Origin: Cannabis sativa
Taxonomy: Eukaryota; Streptophyta; Magnoliopsida; Rosales; Cannabaceae
Length of the DNA: 64,000 nucleotides
Reading direction: 5' to 3'
NCBI RefSeq assembly: GCF_029168945.1
Contig: NC_083601.1
Location: 21,480,160-21,544,159, forward strand
Shown piece by piece: positions 12,434-23,610 of the stretch. The notes beneath the pieces are model-generated. The model searched no databases and had not been told where the DNA came from. It saw only the letters and a list, made by a program, of their open reading frames with translations. How positions within the stretch are numbered: position 1 is the stretch's first letter; every line of letters begins with the position of its first letter. The position numbers and the translations under genes are program-made.

Positions 12434-12451
12434 TGGCGCCGTTGCCGGGGA
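12434..12451 (+). other. Ath1 primer binding site
   Basis: TGGCGCCGTTGCCGGGGA begins 7 bases after the LTR end. The TGG start fits pairing to a tRNA 3' CCA. The sequence is that typical of Athila elements, usually assigned to tRNA-Asp; the tRNA identity was not checked. Confidence 0.85.
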
Positions 12452-12699
12452 ATTGTTTAAAGATTAATATTACATAAAATTATACTAACTTCTACTTTGG
12501 TATATTTTCTCTTGCTGATTTTTCTAACCTTTTTCTTGCAATATTTTCTTTATTTATCTCAGGAATCCTAAGTGCATGCGCCGTCAAGGACAATCAGTCA
12601 TATTACCAGTTGATCCTGAAATTGAGAAAACCTGCAGGAAGAATCGAAAGAACAAGAGGCAAGAAAGAGTTTCAAAGAATCGCCGAAACATCGTAAATC

Positions 12700-13734
12700 A
12701 TGGCCGCCAATGTGAACAATAATGTTGGGAACAATGGGCGTAATAATGGTAATAATGGAGGCGTCGTGGAAGATCAAGCTAATGGCCGAAGCTTGAGAGA
12801 TTACATTCTCCCTACTCGACGGGAGTGCGGTCATGTATTAGGCCACGGCAAAGGTGGATGCAAACAACTTCGAGATCAAACTCTCGCCATCCTTCAAATG
12901 GTGCGGTCTTCGGTTCGGTTGGTGGTCTCCCTTCGAAGATCCTAATTTGCATCTCTCTAACTTCATGGAACTTTGTGAAACTTTTAAAGTTAATGGAGTT
13001 AGCGACGATGCCATTAGATTGAGGTTGTTTCCATTCTCTCTCGAGAGAACGAGCCAAGAGTTGGTTGAATTCTTTGCCACCGAATTCTATTGCTACATGG
13101 AATGATCTCGGCAACAAAATTCTTGTCAAAGTTCTTTCCTCCAGCGAAGTCTGCAAAGCTGAGAGGAGAAATTAATAATTTCTGCCAACAAGATAATGAA
13201 TCTCTCCATGAGGCCTGGGAGAGGTTTAAAGATCTGATCAGGAAGTGTCCCCATCATGGTATAGAGAAGTGGATGCTGGTTCACAACTTCTACAACGGGT
13301 TGGTTGGTAATACTAGAACTCTAATAGATGCAGCAGCTGGCGGAGCTTTTATGAGAAAGAGTGCTAATGAGGCATATGATCTATTGGAGGAGATGGCTCT
13401 AAACAACCAGCAGTGGCCAACTGAAAGGAGTCAATCCAAGAAAGTAGCTGGTGTGTTAGAAGTCGATGCCATCACAAAGTTAACAGCTCAGGTTGAGGCA
13501 TTGACTAAAATCATTGCAGGGCAAGCTAAGCAAGCCCAAATTGTTTGTGAGTTATGTGGAGGAAGTCATCACTTTTCGGAGTGCCAAGCAGATGTGGATG
13601 ATTTGCCAATGGATGAAGCTAAGGCCATTGGGAATTTTTCACGTAACAACAACAACAACAATTATGGGTTCAACCGAATAACAACCGAAGAAATAGTGGG
13701 TTCTATCAACAAAGAAATCGAACCAACGGTTTAA
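12700..13734 (+). pseudogene. gag: Ath1 gag, frameshifted
   Basis: Gag would form the virus-like particle in the cytoplasm. The first ATG is at 12700, followed by an Asn/Gly-rich start and a RSLRDYILPT motif typical of Athila gag. The conserved capsid part is spread over three frames: from 12854 (ANNFEIK, then DPNLHLSNFMELC and DAIRLRLFPFSL) and from 13090 (KFLSKFFPPAKSAKL, ESLHEAWERFKDL, FYNGL). A CxxC...H...C knuckle-like motif (CELCGGSHHFSEC) follows near 13550. Frame changes fall at about 12820-12855, 12885-12925 and 13045-13100, with another before pol (about 13680-13790). Clustered single-base shifts in an otherwise young element are odd and may be sequencing errors. Confidence 0.85.
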
Positions 13735-13779
13735 TCGGCAACAATCCTGCGGTGGAAGTTCTAGTTTGCGGACAGATTC

Positions 13780-16700
13780 TTGCTCCAATTCATGACCGAA
13801 ACTAGATCTTCAATTAAAGACACACGGACTCGGATGGGCCGCCTAGCAACTCGGGTAGCAACCCGCCCTCAAGGAAATTTGCCTAGCACCACTGAAGTTA
13901 ATCCTAAAGAAAACTGCAAGGCAATTACCCTGAGGAGCGGTAAGAAGTATAATGGGCCTGAGTTACCACAACCAGTTGAGGTAGATGTAGAAATAAATGC
14001 TCAACCAGTGCCAACACCAACACCGACAGCAGAGAAGGCTACTGATAGCCCAACACCACCACAACAGTCTCCACCGATTAGTATTGATCATCATGTAAAG
14101 ATGCCATATCCTCAGAGGCTGAGAAAGTCAAGCTTAGACAAGCAGTTCACCAAGTTTCTAGAAGTCTTCAAAAGACTTCACATTAACATTCCTTTTGCTG
14201 AAGCTCTAGAGCAGATGCCAAGTTATGTGAAGTTTATGAAGGAAATTTTGTCAAAGAAGAGGAAGATGGAAGACTATGAGACAGTGGCTCTAACTGAAGA
14301 GTGTAGCGCTATTCTACAGAAGAAACTCCCTCCAAAACTCAGAGATCCAGGGAGTTTCACTATTCCTTGTACTATTGGTAAAATTGAAGGGATAAATGCA
14401 CTATGTGATTTGGGAGCCAGTATTAACTTAATGCCCTTGTCAGTGTTCAAAAGATTGCAGCTAGGTGAAGCAAAGCCAACTACTGTAACTCTTCAATTGG
14501 CAGATCGATCGCTAGCTCACCCTAGAGGAGTCATTGAGGATGTGTTAGTAAAGGTGGACAAGTTCATCTTCCCAGCTGATTTCATTGTTCTGGATATGGA
14601 AGAAGACAGTAATGTTCCTATCATTCTGGGGAGACCTTTCTTGGCAACAGGGAAAGCACTAATTGATGTTCAGAAAGGAGAGTTAAAGCTAAGGGTACAA
14701 GGAGATGAAGTTGTATTTAATGTACTCAAAGCAATGACCTATCCTACAGCTAGTGACAACTGTTTTGCAATTGATGTGGTGGATCAGTTGGTGGAGACAA
14801 AGACACATGCTGAAGATCCTCTTAATCTGACTTTGGTACAAGAAGAGGTGGTAGAACAAGATGGTAAGGAAGCTTTTGAATATGCTATGTGGCTCGATTC
14901 TTATGGACCGCTGAATAGAAAGTATTACGAAGAGTTAGGAGTCATACCAACAAAGCCTACCCCATCTACTGAAAAGCCTCCTCAACTAGAGTTAAAAGTC
15001 CTACCAGAGCATCTCAGGTATGAATATTTGGGTGAAAATAAGACACTTCCTGTTATTGTGGCTTCTTCCCTATCTTCTGTAGAGACAGATAAGCTATTAC
15101 GGGTTTTAAGGAAGCATTCAAAAGCCATTGGATGGACTCTAGCAGATATTAAAGGGATCAGCCCTTCAACTGTAATGCATAGAATCTTAATGGAGGAAGG
15201 AGTGAAACCAACCATTGATGCACAACGTAGATTGAATCCACCAATGAAGGAGGTTGTCAGAAAAGAAGTTTTGAAGTGGTTAGATGCCGGGGTAGCGTAT
15301 CCTATTTCAGACAGTAAATGGGTGAGTCCAGTTCAAGTTGTTCCAAAGAAAGGAGGGATGACGGTGGTGAAGAATGAGAAGAATGAACTCATCCCAACTA
15401 GAACTGTCACGGGATGGAGAATTTGCATTGACTACCGAAAACTCAACAAGGCCACAAGAAAAGATCACTTTCCACTCCCATTCATTGATCAGATGTTAGA
15501 CAAGTTGGCAGGACAAGAGTACTATTGTTTCCTTGATGGATACTCAGGGTATCACCAAATAGCTATAGCACCGGAGGATCAAGAGAAAACAACATTCACA
15601 TGTCCATATGGTACTTTTGCTTTTCGACGAATGCCATTTGGGCTATGTAATGCTCCAGCAACATTTCAGAGGTGTATGATGGCTATATTTTCAGATTTAA
15701 TAGAAAAGTGCATCGAGGTGTTCATGGATGATTTTTCAGTGTTTGGCTCATCGTTTGACCAATGTCTGAGTAACTTGGAGTTGGTTTTAGCAAGATGTGA
15801 AGACTCTAATTTGGTGCTGAACTGGGAAAAGTGCCATTTCATGGTTACAGAAGGAATAGTGCTGGGACATAAAATCTCAAAAGAAGGTATTGAGGTTGAC
15901 AGAGCCAAAGTATCTACAATTGAGAACTTGCCTCCTCCAATTTCAGTGAAGGGAGTTCGAAGCTTTTTAGGTCATGCCGGGTTTTATAGAAGATTTATCA
16001 AAGATTTCTCCAAAGTGGCCAAACCGCTATCCAATCTTCTTGCTAGTGGAGTTCCTTTTGAATTTGGGAAAGATTGTCTTGAAGCATTCCAAATTCTCAA
16101 GGAGAAGTTAATCTCAGCACCGATTGTGACTACACCAAACTGGGAACTACCTTTTGAAATCATGTGCGATGCAAGTGATTATGCTATTGGAGCAGTCTTG
16201 GGACAACGGGTTGACAAGGTATTCAGAACCATTTATTATGCAAGCAAAACCTTGAATGATGCCCAACTAAACTACGCTACTACAGAAAAAGAGATGCTGG
16301 CCATAGTATTTGCTTGTGACAAATTTCGACCCTACTTAATTGGTAATAAAGTGATAGTGTATACAGATCATTCAGCAATCAAATACTTGATGACTAAGAA
16401 GGATGCCAAACCACGACTGATTCGATGGGTTCTTCTTTTGCAAGAATTTGATCTAGATATAAAAGACAAGAAGGGTACTGAGAACTTGGTGGCAGATCAC
16501 TTGTCAAGACTAGAGCTGGAAGAAAGTCAGAATACAAAAGAGGTACAAATAAATGAACAATTTCCCGATGAACAACTCTTTAGTGTGAGGGAAAGTCTGA
16601 TGGTACCATGGTATGCTGATTATGTTAACTTCTTGGCTGCCAATATCACTCCTCCTGAGCTATCTCGTCAACAACTAAAGAAGTTCTTTTCTGAGGTGAA

Positions 16701-17889
16701 ACATTATTATTGGGAAGAGCCAATCCTCTACAAGCACCGTGCGTATCGGATAATAAGAAGGTGTGTGCCCGAAGAGGAGATGTATTCTATTCTTAATCAC
16801 TGTCATGCTTTACCATGTGGGGGACACTTCAGTGGAACTAGAACAGCTGCCAAGGTGTTGCAAAGTGGATTCTTTTGGCCAACACTTTTCAAGGACGCTA
16901 GTACTTTTGTGAAGGCATGTGATCGTTGTCAGCGTACAGGAAACATCTCAAGGAGAAACGAAATGCCTTTGACAGGAATCTTGGAAGTTGAATTGTTTGA
17001 TGTATGGGGGATAGATTTTATGGGTCCTTTTCCTTCATCGTTTAGCAATTTATACATCCTATTAGCTGTGGATTATGTGTCAAAATGGGTGGAAGCTGCA
17101 GCCACACCAGCTAATGATGGTAAAACAGTCCTTCGGTTCCTTCAAAAGAACATATTCACTCGGTTTGGAACTCCCCGAGCAATCATAAGCGATGAAGGGA
17201 GTCACTTTTGCAACAAACAATTCGAAGCACTCCTTTCGAGATATGGTGTTCGTCATAGAACAGCTCTACCTTATCATCCGCAAAGTAATGGCCAAGCTGA
17301 GATTTCTAACCGGGAAATAAAGATGATTCTGGAGAAAACGGTGCAGAGATCAAGGAAAGATTGGTCAAGAAAGTTGGATGACGCATTGTGGGCTTATAGA
17401 ACAGCGTTCAAGACACCAATCGGGATGTCACCATATCGGTTGGTGTTTGGAAAGGCTTGTCATCTACCGGTAGAGCTAGAACACAAAGCTTATTGGGCAA
17501 TGAGAACTCTAAACATGGACTTAAAAGCTGCTGGGCAGAAAAGACTACTACAGTTGGATGAGTTGGAAGAATTTCGAAATGAAGCATATGAGAACGCCAA
17601 GATTTACAAGGAAAGAACTAAGAGATGGCATGACAGAAATCTAGTCAGAAAAGAGTTTCAACCTGGTCAACAAGTTCTACTCTTTAACTCAAGGCTAAAG
17701 TTGTTTCCTGGTAAATTAAAATCAAGGTGGTCAGGGCCATTTACGGTGATCAAAGTGTTTCCCTACGGAGCAGTGGAACTAAAAGGTGAAAGTCCTAATA
17801 CTTTCAAAGTAAATGGACAACGATTAAAGCTCTACTTGGGAGGTCAATTTGATCAAACCAAGTCCGCCATGATTCTGGCGCCACTTTGA
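13780..17889 (+). CDS. pol: Ath1 pol: protease, RT, RNase H, integrase
   Basis: Open for 1369 codons; the first ATG is at 13792, and the frame is probably continuous with gag in intact relatives. Order by residue: gag tail and linker (1-190); aspartic protease with DLGAS near 210; RT (about 500-700) with [11 protein letters not shown] and the catalytic FMDD near 648-651; RNase H (about 788-910) with CDASD, EKEML and YTDHS; integrase zinc finger of HHCC type (about 1006-1055); integrase core with catalytic Asp near 1077 (GIDF), Asp near 1137 (SDEGSHF) and Glu near 1173, a D,D-35-E arrangement. It copies the RNA genome and inserts the cDNA. All catalytic residues look present. The integrase C-terminus is followed by noncoding DNA. 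Confidence 0.96.
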   Translation: MLQFMTETRSSIKDTRTRMGRLATRVATRPQGNLPSTTEVNPKENCKAITLRSGKKYNGPELPQPVEVDVEINAQPVPTPTPTAEKATDSPTPPQQSPPISIDHHVKMPYPQRLRKSSLDKQFTKFLEVFKRLHINIPFAEALEQMPSYVKFMKEILSKKRKMEDYETVALTEECSAILQKKLPPKLRDPGSFTIPCTIGKIEGINALCDLGASINLMPLSVFKRLQLGEAKPTTVTLQLADRSLAHPRGVIEDVLVKVDKFIFPADFIVLDMEEDSNVPIILGRPFLATGKALIDVQKGELKLRVQGDEVVFNVLKAMTYPTASDNCFAIDVVDQLVETKTHAEDPLNLTLVQEEVVEQDGKEAFEYAMWLDSYGPLNRKYYEELGVIPTKPTPSTEKPPQLELKVLPEHLRYEYLGENKTLPVIVASSLSSVETDKLLRVLRKHSKAIGWTLADIKGISPSTVMHRILMEEGVKPTIDAQRRLNPPMKEVVRKEVLKWLDAGVAYPISDSKWVSPVQVVPKKGGMTVVKNEKNELIPTRTVTGWRICIDYRKLNKATRKDHFPLPFIDQMLDKLAGQEYYCFLDGYSGYHQIAIAPEDQEKTTFTCPYGTFAFRRMPFGLCNAPATFQRCMMAIFSDLIEKCIEVFMDDFSVFGSSFDQCLSNLELVLARCEDSNLVLNWEKCHFMVTEGIVLGHKISKEGIEVDRAKVSTIENLPPPISVKGVRSFLGHAGFYRRFIKDFSKVAKPLSNLLASGVPFEFGKDCLEAFQILKEKLISAPIVTTPNWELPFEIMCDASDYAIGAVLGQRVDKVFRTIYYASKTLNDAQLNYATTEKEMLAIVFACDKFRPYLIGNKVIVYTDHSAIKYLMTKKDAKPRLIRWVLLLQEFDLDIKDKKGTENLVADHLSRLELEESQNTKEVQINEQFPDEQLFSVRESLMVPWYADYVNFLAANITPPELSRQQLKKFFSEVKHYYWEEPILYKHRAYRIIRRCVPEEEMYSILNHCHALPCGGHFSGTRTAAKVLQSGFFWPTLFKDASTFVKACDRCQRTGNISRRNEMPLTGILEVELFDVWGIDFMGPFPSSFSNLYILLAVDYVSKWVEAAATPANDGKTVLRFLQKNIFTRFGTPRAIISDEGSHFCNKQFEALLSRYGVRHRTALPYHPQSNGQAEISNREIKMILEKTVQRSRKDWSRKLDDALWAYRTAFKTPIGMSPYRLVFGKACHLPVELEHKAYWAMRTLNMDLKAAGQKRLLQLDELEEFRNEAYENAKIYKERTKRWHDRNLVRKEFQPGQQVLLFNSRLKLFPGKLKSRWSGPFTVIKVFPYGAVELKGESPNTFKVNGQRLKLYLGGQFDQTKSAMILAPL

Positions 17890-18826
17890 AGATCTCGATC
17901 AACGTCTAGCTGAGTGACGATAAAGTTAGCGCTAATTGGGAGGCAACCCAAGTTTTCTTTTGATTTAGTTGAACTCTCTTTTTAAGTTTACTTTTATTTT
18001 TCTTGATGTTCATTCTGTTTCGTTACTGAAAAAAAAAAATAAAAATACAAAAAAAAATTTTTTGGTTTTTGGTCAGTGGCCGCGGCCATGAAATGTCTGG
18101 CCGCGGCCAGAATTGTTGGACAGAAAGGAGCATATTTTCGACATTTCTCGCCGCGGCGAGGGGACATGCCGCCGCGGCGAGAATGGACTTACAGAACCAC
18201 CCAGTTTTTCACGAATTCTCGCCGCGGCGAGGGTATAGGCCGCCGCGGCGAGATTGCCAGATTTCCCTTTTTAAATCCCAAAAACCCTAACATTTCAAAA
18301 TCACACCTCATTCAAACACTTTCTTCTCCCAGCCGAAAACCACCTCTTTTCACCCTAATTTCTTCATCTAATCCCATTCAAACCAATTTTCCTCAAAATC
18401 ACCCATAAACTTTCATCCCAAATCATCATAATCTCTTATTTCTCTCATCTAACACTCTTTTCCTCTAAAAATCCATTCCAAAATCCCTAAACCTCACCCA
18501 AATTTCAGAAAAATCACTATTCATCTTCTTCTTCCCTAAAGCTTCAAGGTTCTCATCAATGGAGGTTGACTAAAGAGTGATTTTCATTGAGGTATTGATT
18601 CTAAGACTTCCATTCCAATTTTTATTGAAAAATTTCTGAATTTGTTGGATAGTTTTGAATTATTTGGTGGATATTTGGGATTTTTGCTATATACATTGTT
18701 GAAATTGATTGTGTGAATAGAATTGGGTTAAATTGAAAGGGATTTTAATCCCGGGAAGTCAATTTTTAAGGGGAAGTGCTGTCAAAATTTTGAAAAATCT
18801 TGAAAGTTAGAAAAAATTTGGGAGTT
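17890..18826 (+). promoter_or_regulatory. Ath1 pol-to-ORF spacer with six-palindrome array
   Basis: Contains a hairpin TTGGGAGGCAACCCAA (17936-17951). Then come six CCGCGG-centred palindromes with centres at 18082.5, 18103.5, 18153.5, 18174.5, 18224.5 and 18245.5, i.e. spacings 21, 50, 21, 50, 21 bp, the geometry of the LTR array. A TATA-like TTTTAAAT lies at 18269-18276, about 23 bp past the last palindrome. A CT- and A-rich leader of about 550 bp runs to the next ATG. The layout looks like an internal promoter for the downstream ORF (inference). Confidence 0.6.
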
Positions 18827-19999
18827 ATGGGTCCAAAGAGGTCAAGGGTTAATGAAGAGGGAGCTTCATCATCCAACCCATCTAGGGGACGCCCTAACCT
18901 TGATAGAGTTAGGTTTGCCAACGTGGAGGCTCAAGAGAGGTTTTTAAAATTGAAAGATAGGGCGTTCATTGAAGATAGAGGGATAGACATAGTCAACCTA
19001 AGCCAAACTGCCAATATTCCCCCTGCTTTTGCATCTATTAGGGATCAAATCCTACAGAGGCAGTGGACTAAGTTCGTCGATGTCACTGAGCGTGGTAATC
19101 AAACTCTAGCTTTGGAGTTTTTAGCCAACTGGCCTGAAAGAGAGGAGGGAAAAGTTAGAGTTAGGGGGGTTAGAGTGCCTGCTACCGTAGACGCTATTCA
19201 TGCCCTTTATGAGCTCCGAACTTTCACTTATGAAGAACAACAATTGAAACAACAATTCTATAATAGAAGTACGAATTATGTGGATATGGCTGAGACTCTA
19301 GGGTATCCTGGCCTTAGGTTCCATGAGCTTAGTGGAGTACCATACCAATTATACCGATGTGAACTCAATCCAGTGGCCAAGGCTTGGCTATACTTTGTTA
19401 GTGCAAGGCTGCTCCCCAACAAGCATTTTTCTGATGCTCAAATGGACAGACTTAAATGGGTTTACGGTATTATGAAAGGGTATAATCTGAATGTGGGGGA
19501 TATTGTTCGAACAACCTTTGATATTATGGTTGAGGGATCTTCCGGTGGAGGACTGGGGTTGGCTGGAATAATCACTGACCTCTGTGAGAAACATGGAGTA
19601 CCACAGTACTCATATGATACAAAGGTACCGCCCCAGCGTCCTATTACTTTGGCGACTGTTCTGCGCTTCAAACCTCCTCACCCTCATGGTCAACCGCCAG
19701 TTCAAGGAGGTCCTCCGGCAAGAGAAGAAGAGGAACGTGAGGACATCGAACCACCACGTCTTGTCGGGCCTCTTGACCCTGCCATGCAGTACACTCACAA
19801 TCAGCTGAATTATCTGATTCAGCAGAACATTCATATGCAGAATTACATGGCCCAGAGGAGTATCTTCGATGAGCAGCAGGTGGCTCAATTGAACACCCTT
19901 GTCACGAGGATGAACATCGGTGTGGATGATCCAAACTATTTTCCCATGCCACCCCGTTTCAACCCGTATGACCAGCCACCGCCGCCGAACCCCTTTTAA
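18827..19999 (+). CDS. Ath1 ORF downstream of pol (Athila ORF-1 / 'env-like' position)
   Basis: About 390 residues from the first ATG at 18827 (MGPKRSRV); upstream in-frame codons lack an ATG. The start is basic and Ser-rich. The middle (FLANWPERE, RVPATVDAIHALYEL, ARLLPNKHFSDAQMDRLKWVYGI) matches the ATHILA ORF-1 / putative plant transposon protein families by recognition. The end is Pro-rich (QPPPPNPF). I see no convincing signal peptide or transmembrane segment, so an envelope role is not supported by this sequence; function is unknown. Stop TAA is immediately followed by CAG|GTAAGT. A related domain occurs in element B at 42099-42617. Confidence 0.85.
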   Translation: MGPKRSRVNEEGASSSNPSRGRPNLDRVRFANVEAQERFLKLKDRAFIEDRGIDIVNLSQTANIPPAFASIRDQILQRQWTKFVDVTERGNQTLALEFLANWPEREEGKVRVRGVRVPATVDAIHALYELRTFTYEEQQLKQQFYNRSTNYVDMAETLGYPGLRFHELSGVPYQLYRCELNPVAKAWLYFVSARLLPNKHFSDAQMDRLKWVYGIMKGYNLNVGDIVRTTFDIMVEGSSGGGLGLAGIITDLCEKHGVPQYSYDTKVPPQRPITLATVLRFKPPHPHGQPPVQGGPPAREEEEREDIEPPRLVGPLDPAMQYTHNQLNYLIQQNIHMQNYMAQRSIFDEQQVAQLNTLVTRMNIGVDDPNYFPMPPRFNPYDQPPPPNPF

Positions 20000-21271
20000 G
20001 GGGCTCAGGTAAGTTTCTCTCCTCCTGGTTTATTTTCACACATTGGGGACAATGTGCATTTTAGTTTGGGGGGGGGAACTTAATCTATTTTTTCGCGTTT
20101 ATTTGTTTTAGTTTAGTTTGTTTTAGTTTTTTTTTAGTCTTGCGTGATAGCTAAATTGAAAAATGGATTGAATTGTTGTTATTCACTTGTGCAATGGATT
20201 GAAACATAACTGTGTGCTTGACTTGCAACTGTTTGAATTAAATTGGATGTGTGCTAGGAAGTGATTCATGTAGGTTTAAAACATTTGCTATTCTCACATA
20301 TCACTTGTGTTCTATTTGGATTGTGGAATGATTGATTGAACATGGAATAGAATTTGTTTGACATACTCTCTTGAAGCGAAATCCTTGATGATTTTTGTTT
20401 GGAAAATGATTTAGGCAAATTTTCTTTGGATCGATTGAGCCTTTCAAGCCTACCTGAAAAAAATTTTCCTTAGTATACCCAAAGTTGAGCCTTAGCCTGT
20501 TTTAAAATTTTTCACCACTTCACGGAGCTGAATTCGTTATTCTAAACTCTTTTTCACCCTGAACATATTTTGTTATGCCATAAGCCTTGAAACAAGTTTG
20601 GGGGGGGAATAAGTGCTGTAAGTGAAAAAAAAAAAATATATAAAGTGTAGGAATGAGAGATTGAAAAAAAAAATAATAAGAATATTGTGTGTTGTGCCTA
20701 TGAAAAAAAAAAAAGAATAAAAATGTGTCTTCTTGAAAAAAGTTAAGAAAATTATGAGGTGCACACACAAGAAAAAAATTGCAATCTCTTATTTCTGTTT
20801 TTGGGATATATGGAAAGAAAGCAAAATAAATGTCTAGGCTTGCTTGGTTAATAGTGCTTATGGTATAGTATAGCCTAAATGACTTCTCATCTACCCATGT
20901 ACCTAAGCCATGTGATTTTAACCGAAAAAGACCTATTGATTCCAGGTAGAAATTTGTCAACATTAGTGGAGAGAGGTATGTCATTCAAACTTATTGATCA
21001 TGTGTTAGTGGGATGTTGGAAAGTTAGAACAGTTGTGATATTGATGGGAATTGCGATGCTTTATGTTTGTATGAATTACTTACTTGTAAACTGCACATTC
21101 AACTTAGTTCTTAGAGTTGGCAAGTTGAAATTCTGGTTATTGAAGGATTGAAGTTGTGCAGGTGGTGGTAACAATTTAATTGTTGGAAAGTTCAGCTATC
21201 ATTTTTAGTTTTTTTTTTTAGTTTAGTCTTAGTCTACTCGGGGACGAGTAAAGAGTCAGTTTGGGGGAGTT
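20000..21271 (+). other. Ath1 3' noncoding region with conserved signals
   Basis: Landmarks shared with element D: splice-donor-like CAG|GTAAGT (20006-20014); a 7-bp stem hairpin CACATTGGGGACAATGTG with loop GGGA (20039-20056); AGTTTG plus a G-run (20063-20076); a second AGTTTGGGGG tract (20595-20607); an identical 23-nt block (20956-20978) ending in a GGTATG donor-like site; a hairpin TACTCGGGGACGAGTA, loop GGGA (21235-21250); and the polypurine tract just before the LTR (about 21261-21271). Open frames here (20520-20984 minus, 20879-21151 plus) are low-complexity or unmatched and are not annotated as genes. Confidence 0.7.
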
Positions 21272-22462
21272 TGTTAGGCTATTTTTAGCCTATGTTATGG
21301 ATCCGATTTATGTGCATTCTTAGCTGTGTTGGGACGGAATTACGCTTGTTTTCTATGTTTTCAGGTTCTTTGGAGTAAAAGAGGTCTCGGGTGCATAAAT
21401 TCACTGAAAAACGTGCTGAGCCGAAGAAAAACTTCATTTTATGAGTTTTTGCATATCTGGCCGCGGCGATGAAGAGTCTCGCCGCGGCGAGATACGAGAA
21501 ACAGAAAGTGCCTAATTTTGGCACATTCTCGCCGCGGCGAGAGGAAGTGTCGCCGCGGCGAGATCCCGTACGGACCGGGGGTAATTTCGTCCATCGAACC
21601 CTAAATTTCAAGTATAAATAGAAAACTGCGATTGGAAGTCAGAGAGAGCGATTTGGAACCCTAAAACACAGCTGAGAGCGGCAGGAAGAGCGTAGAGATT
21701 CAAGTGAAGATCCAGAATTCACCCTTAACAGTTCTTTTCTTTATTCCTCTTTAATTTATTAATGTTGAATATTGCTATAGAAATGGTTATGGATTTGTTT
21801 CTGAACTAAATTTCCCATTTAGGGAGGATGATGATTGTTGTTTAATGTTTTCCTAGTTAATGTTTAATTACCATTCCTCAATTCTTGTGTGTGTGAAATT
21901 ATCTTAATTTGTGTTTAATTTCATGTTTAAGATTGATCACCTTGTGCATGCTCTATGATCTCAATTCAAAATCTGAAAAGTGAGAATTGAGAATGCTAAA
22001 ATTAAGATAATCGATGTTCTATGTGAAACGAAAGTATTTACATGACTTATGTGACGAGTAGATTATTGCTTAATGCTGATTTCATGTTAGTTTAATTAAG
22101 GAATTAATTAGATAACATGTGATTTAGAATCTAGAAGATCTGAAAGGAGCTAGGTTATTTTATAATCTGTCATTCACCCCAAGAATAGGATAGTAATTAA
22201 TCATTAACAATTTGGGTAAACAACAACAGGATTCTCCTCCCTATTGTCTCATCTTGCTCAACTTTAAACTGTGTTATTAAGTTTTCTGAATTTCTTCCAA
22301 ATTTTACTGTTTTTAAACCATAATTACTTTTGATTTACCGAATAGAATCATAAGTATAATTTAGTGGTACTTAATCCAATTCCCTGTGGGATCGACCTCA
22401 CCTGTGTGAGATTTTACTACTTGATTGCGTATACTTGCGTAGCGTTTAAAAATATAGCAACA
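21272..22462 (+). repeat. Ath1 3' LTR
   Basis: 1191 bp, nearly identical to the 5' LTR, with the palindromes at 21463-21561 and TATA box at 21613-21620. Followed by the TSD TATAT (22463-22467). Confidence 0.95.
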
Positions 22463-22467
22463 TATAT

Positions 22468-23610
22468 AGTTAATAATTTTTTTTTGACAACATAATTACT
22501 CAATATTAATAAAATTAATTTTTGTTCAGTTTTGTGAGTAAAAACTTAATTAATGTGTTAAACAACACACATTGATAGCAATTTTATCCAAAATCTCATT
22601 AACCCATATGGATAGGGTATTATCCATTGAATTAGGATTCAAAGTAAGGTAAGAGTATGAAAACATGTACCTAATGTGGGTATAAGGTAGGGTACGTATA
22701 TAGACAGGGGTGAAGATAGGATTATTAGGGCTGGTCTTAAGCTATTTGGTGTTTAGTGTTAATAGATACTACATAATGAGTATGTATTATCAATAATAAT
22801 CAACAACAAATTATGCTCATATAATTTTAGAGCATTAAGATAATAATAAACATATCTCCAATCTTGACTTTAATCTCTAATTATCATGTTGATTACACTT
22901 CTTTGATCTACACATATAAAAGAGAGCTTGTGATGAACACTACTCTTCCATTCTCTCTACACTATAGCCACAATTATCCCACCTTAAAAACCAACAAAGA
23001 GCACAACCCTCTTTATAAGAAATTATGGACCAATTAGGCCTATATGCCCAATGTGAGAGAATTAGTTGTCTTAGCCTAATAGGCTAACCAAAGACATTAA
23101 TTTAAAGCATGTCTACTACTTTATGTCCATCCTATTATGGCCTAATAGTAATACTATACATTACTGATTATATAGTTATCATTATATGATAATACTAGTC
23201 ACCAACACTTAATTATATTAGTCCATATAAAATATTATAATATTTAGGTCTTAATAGGTTCTTTTGGGCATTTAGACTAATAGTTTTATAGTCAAATAAC
23301 ATTATTTAAATTTGTTTGGTGTAGTGGTAATTTATTTTTAAAAAAATTTAAGGAAGTCACAAGTTCAACACAACACATTTTAAATTTTTTTTGTTCTTTT
23401 TTTTTTTTTTAAAAAAAAATAAACTAAAATAATATTTTTGTGATTTAAACTACTTAGTAACAATGTGTAAGGCGAAAATATAAAATTTTATTCTATAAAG
23501 ATCACTTTAACCTAATTAAATATATTTTATATCTAATACTATAATTCTTATTAAAATTTGAAGTGTTGACATGATATAAATATGTAATTGCTCCACTTTA
23601 ATTTTATTTC
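22468..23610. other. AT-rich intergenic DNA with a possible SINE head
   Basis: Mostly featureless. At 23317-23327 TGGTGTAGTGG matches the RNA polymerase III A box. A degenerate B box (AGTTCAACAC) follows at 23362-23371 and a T-rich tail after it. This resembles the tRNA-derived head of a SINE or a decayed tRNA; no TSD was found. Confidence 0.35.

Larger units (their letters stand above)
11237..22462 (+). mobile_element. Complete Athila-type Ty3/gypsy LTR retrotransposon (Ath1)
   Basis: An 11,226-bp element flanked by the 5-bp duplication TATAT (11232-11236, 22463-22467). LTRs of 1191 bp begin TGTTAGG and end GCAACA. Order: LTR, PBS, gag (broken), pol (protease, RT, RNase H, integrase), an ORF downstream of pol, noncoding tail, polypurine tract, LTR. 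The PBS and the integrase C-terminal to RNase H fit the Athila lineage. The LTRs differ at only about five positions by eye (around 12034-12040, 12350 and 12366-12370), so insertion is recent. Gag frameshifts mean this copy would need gag in trans unless they are assembly errors. Confidence 0.95.

Noticed and set aside
20520..20984. 154-codon minus-strand frame
   Set aside because: Mostly Phe/Tyr from poly-A/T runs in the Ath1 noncoding tail.
23317..23371. A functional tRNA gene
   Set aside because: Only an A box and a poor B box; no cloverleaf can be formed.
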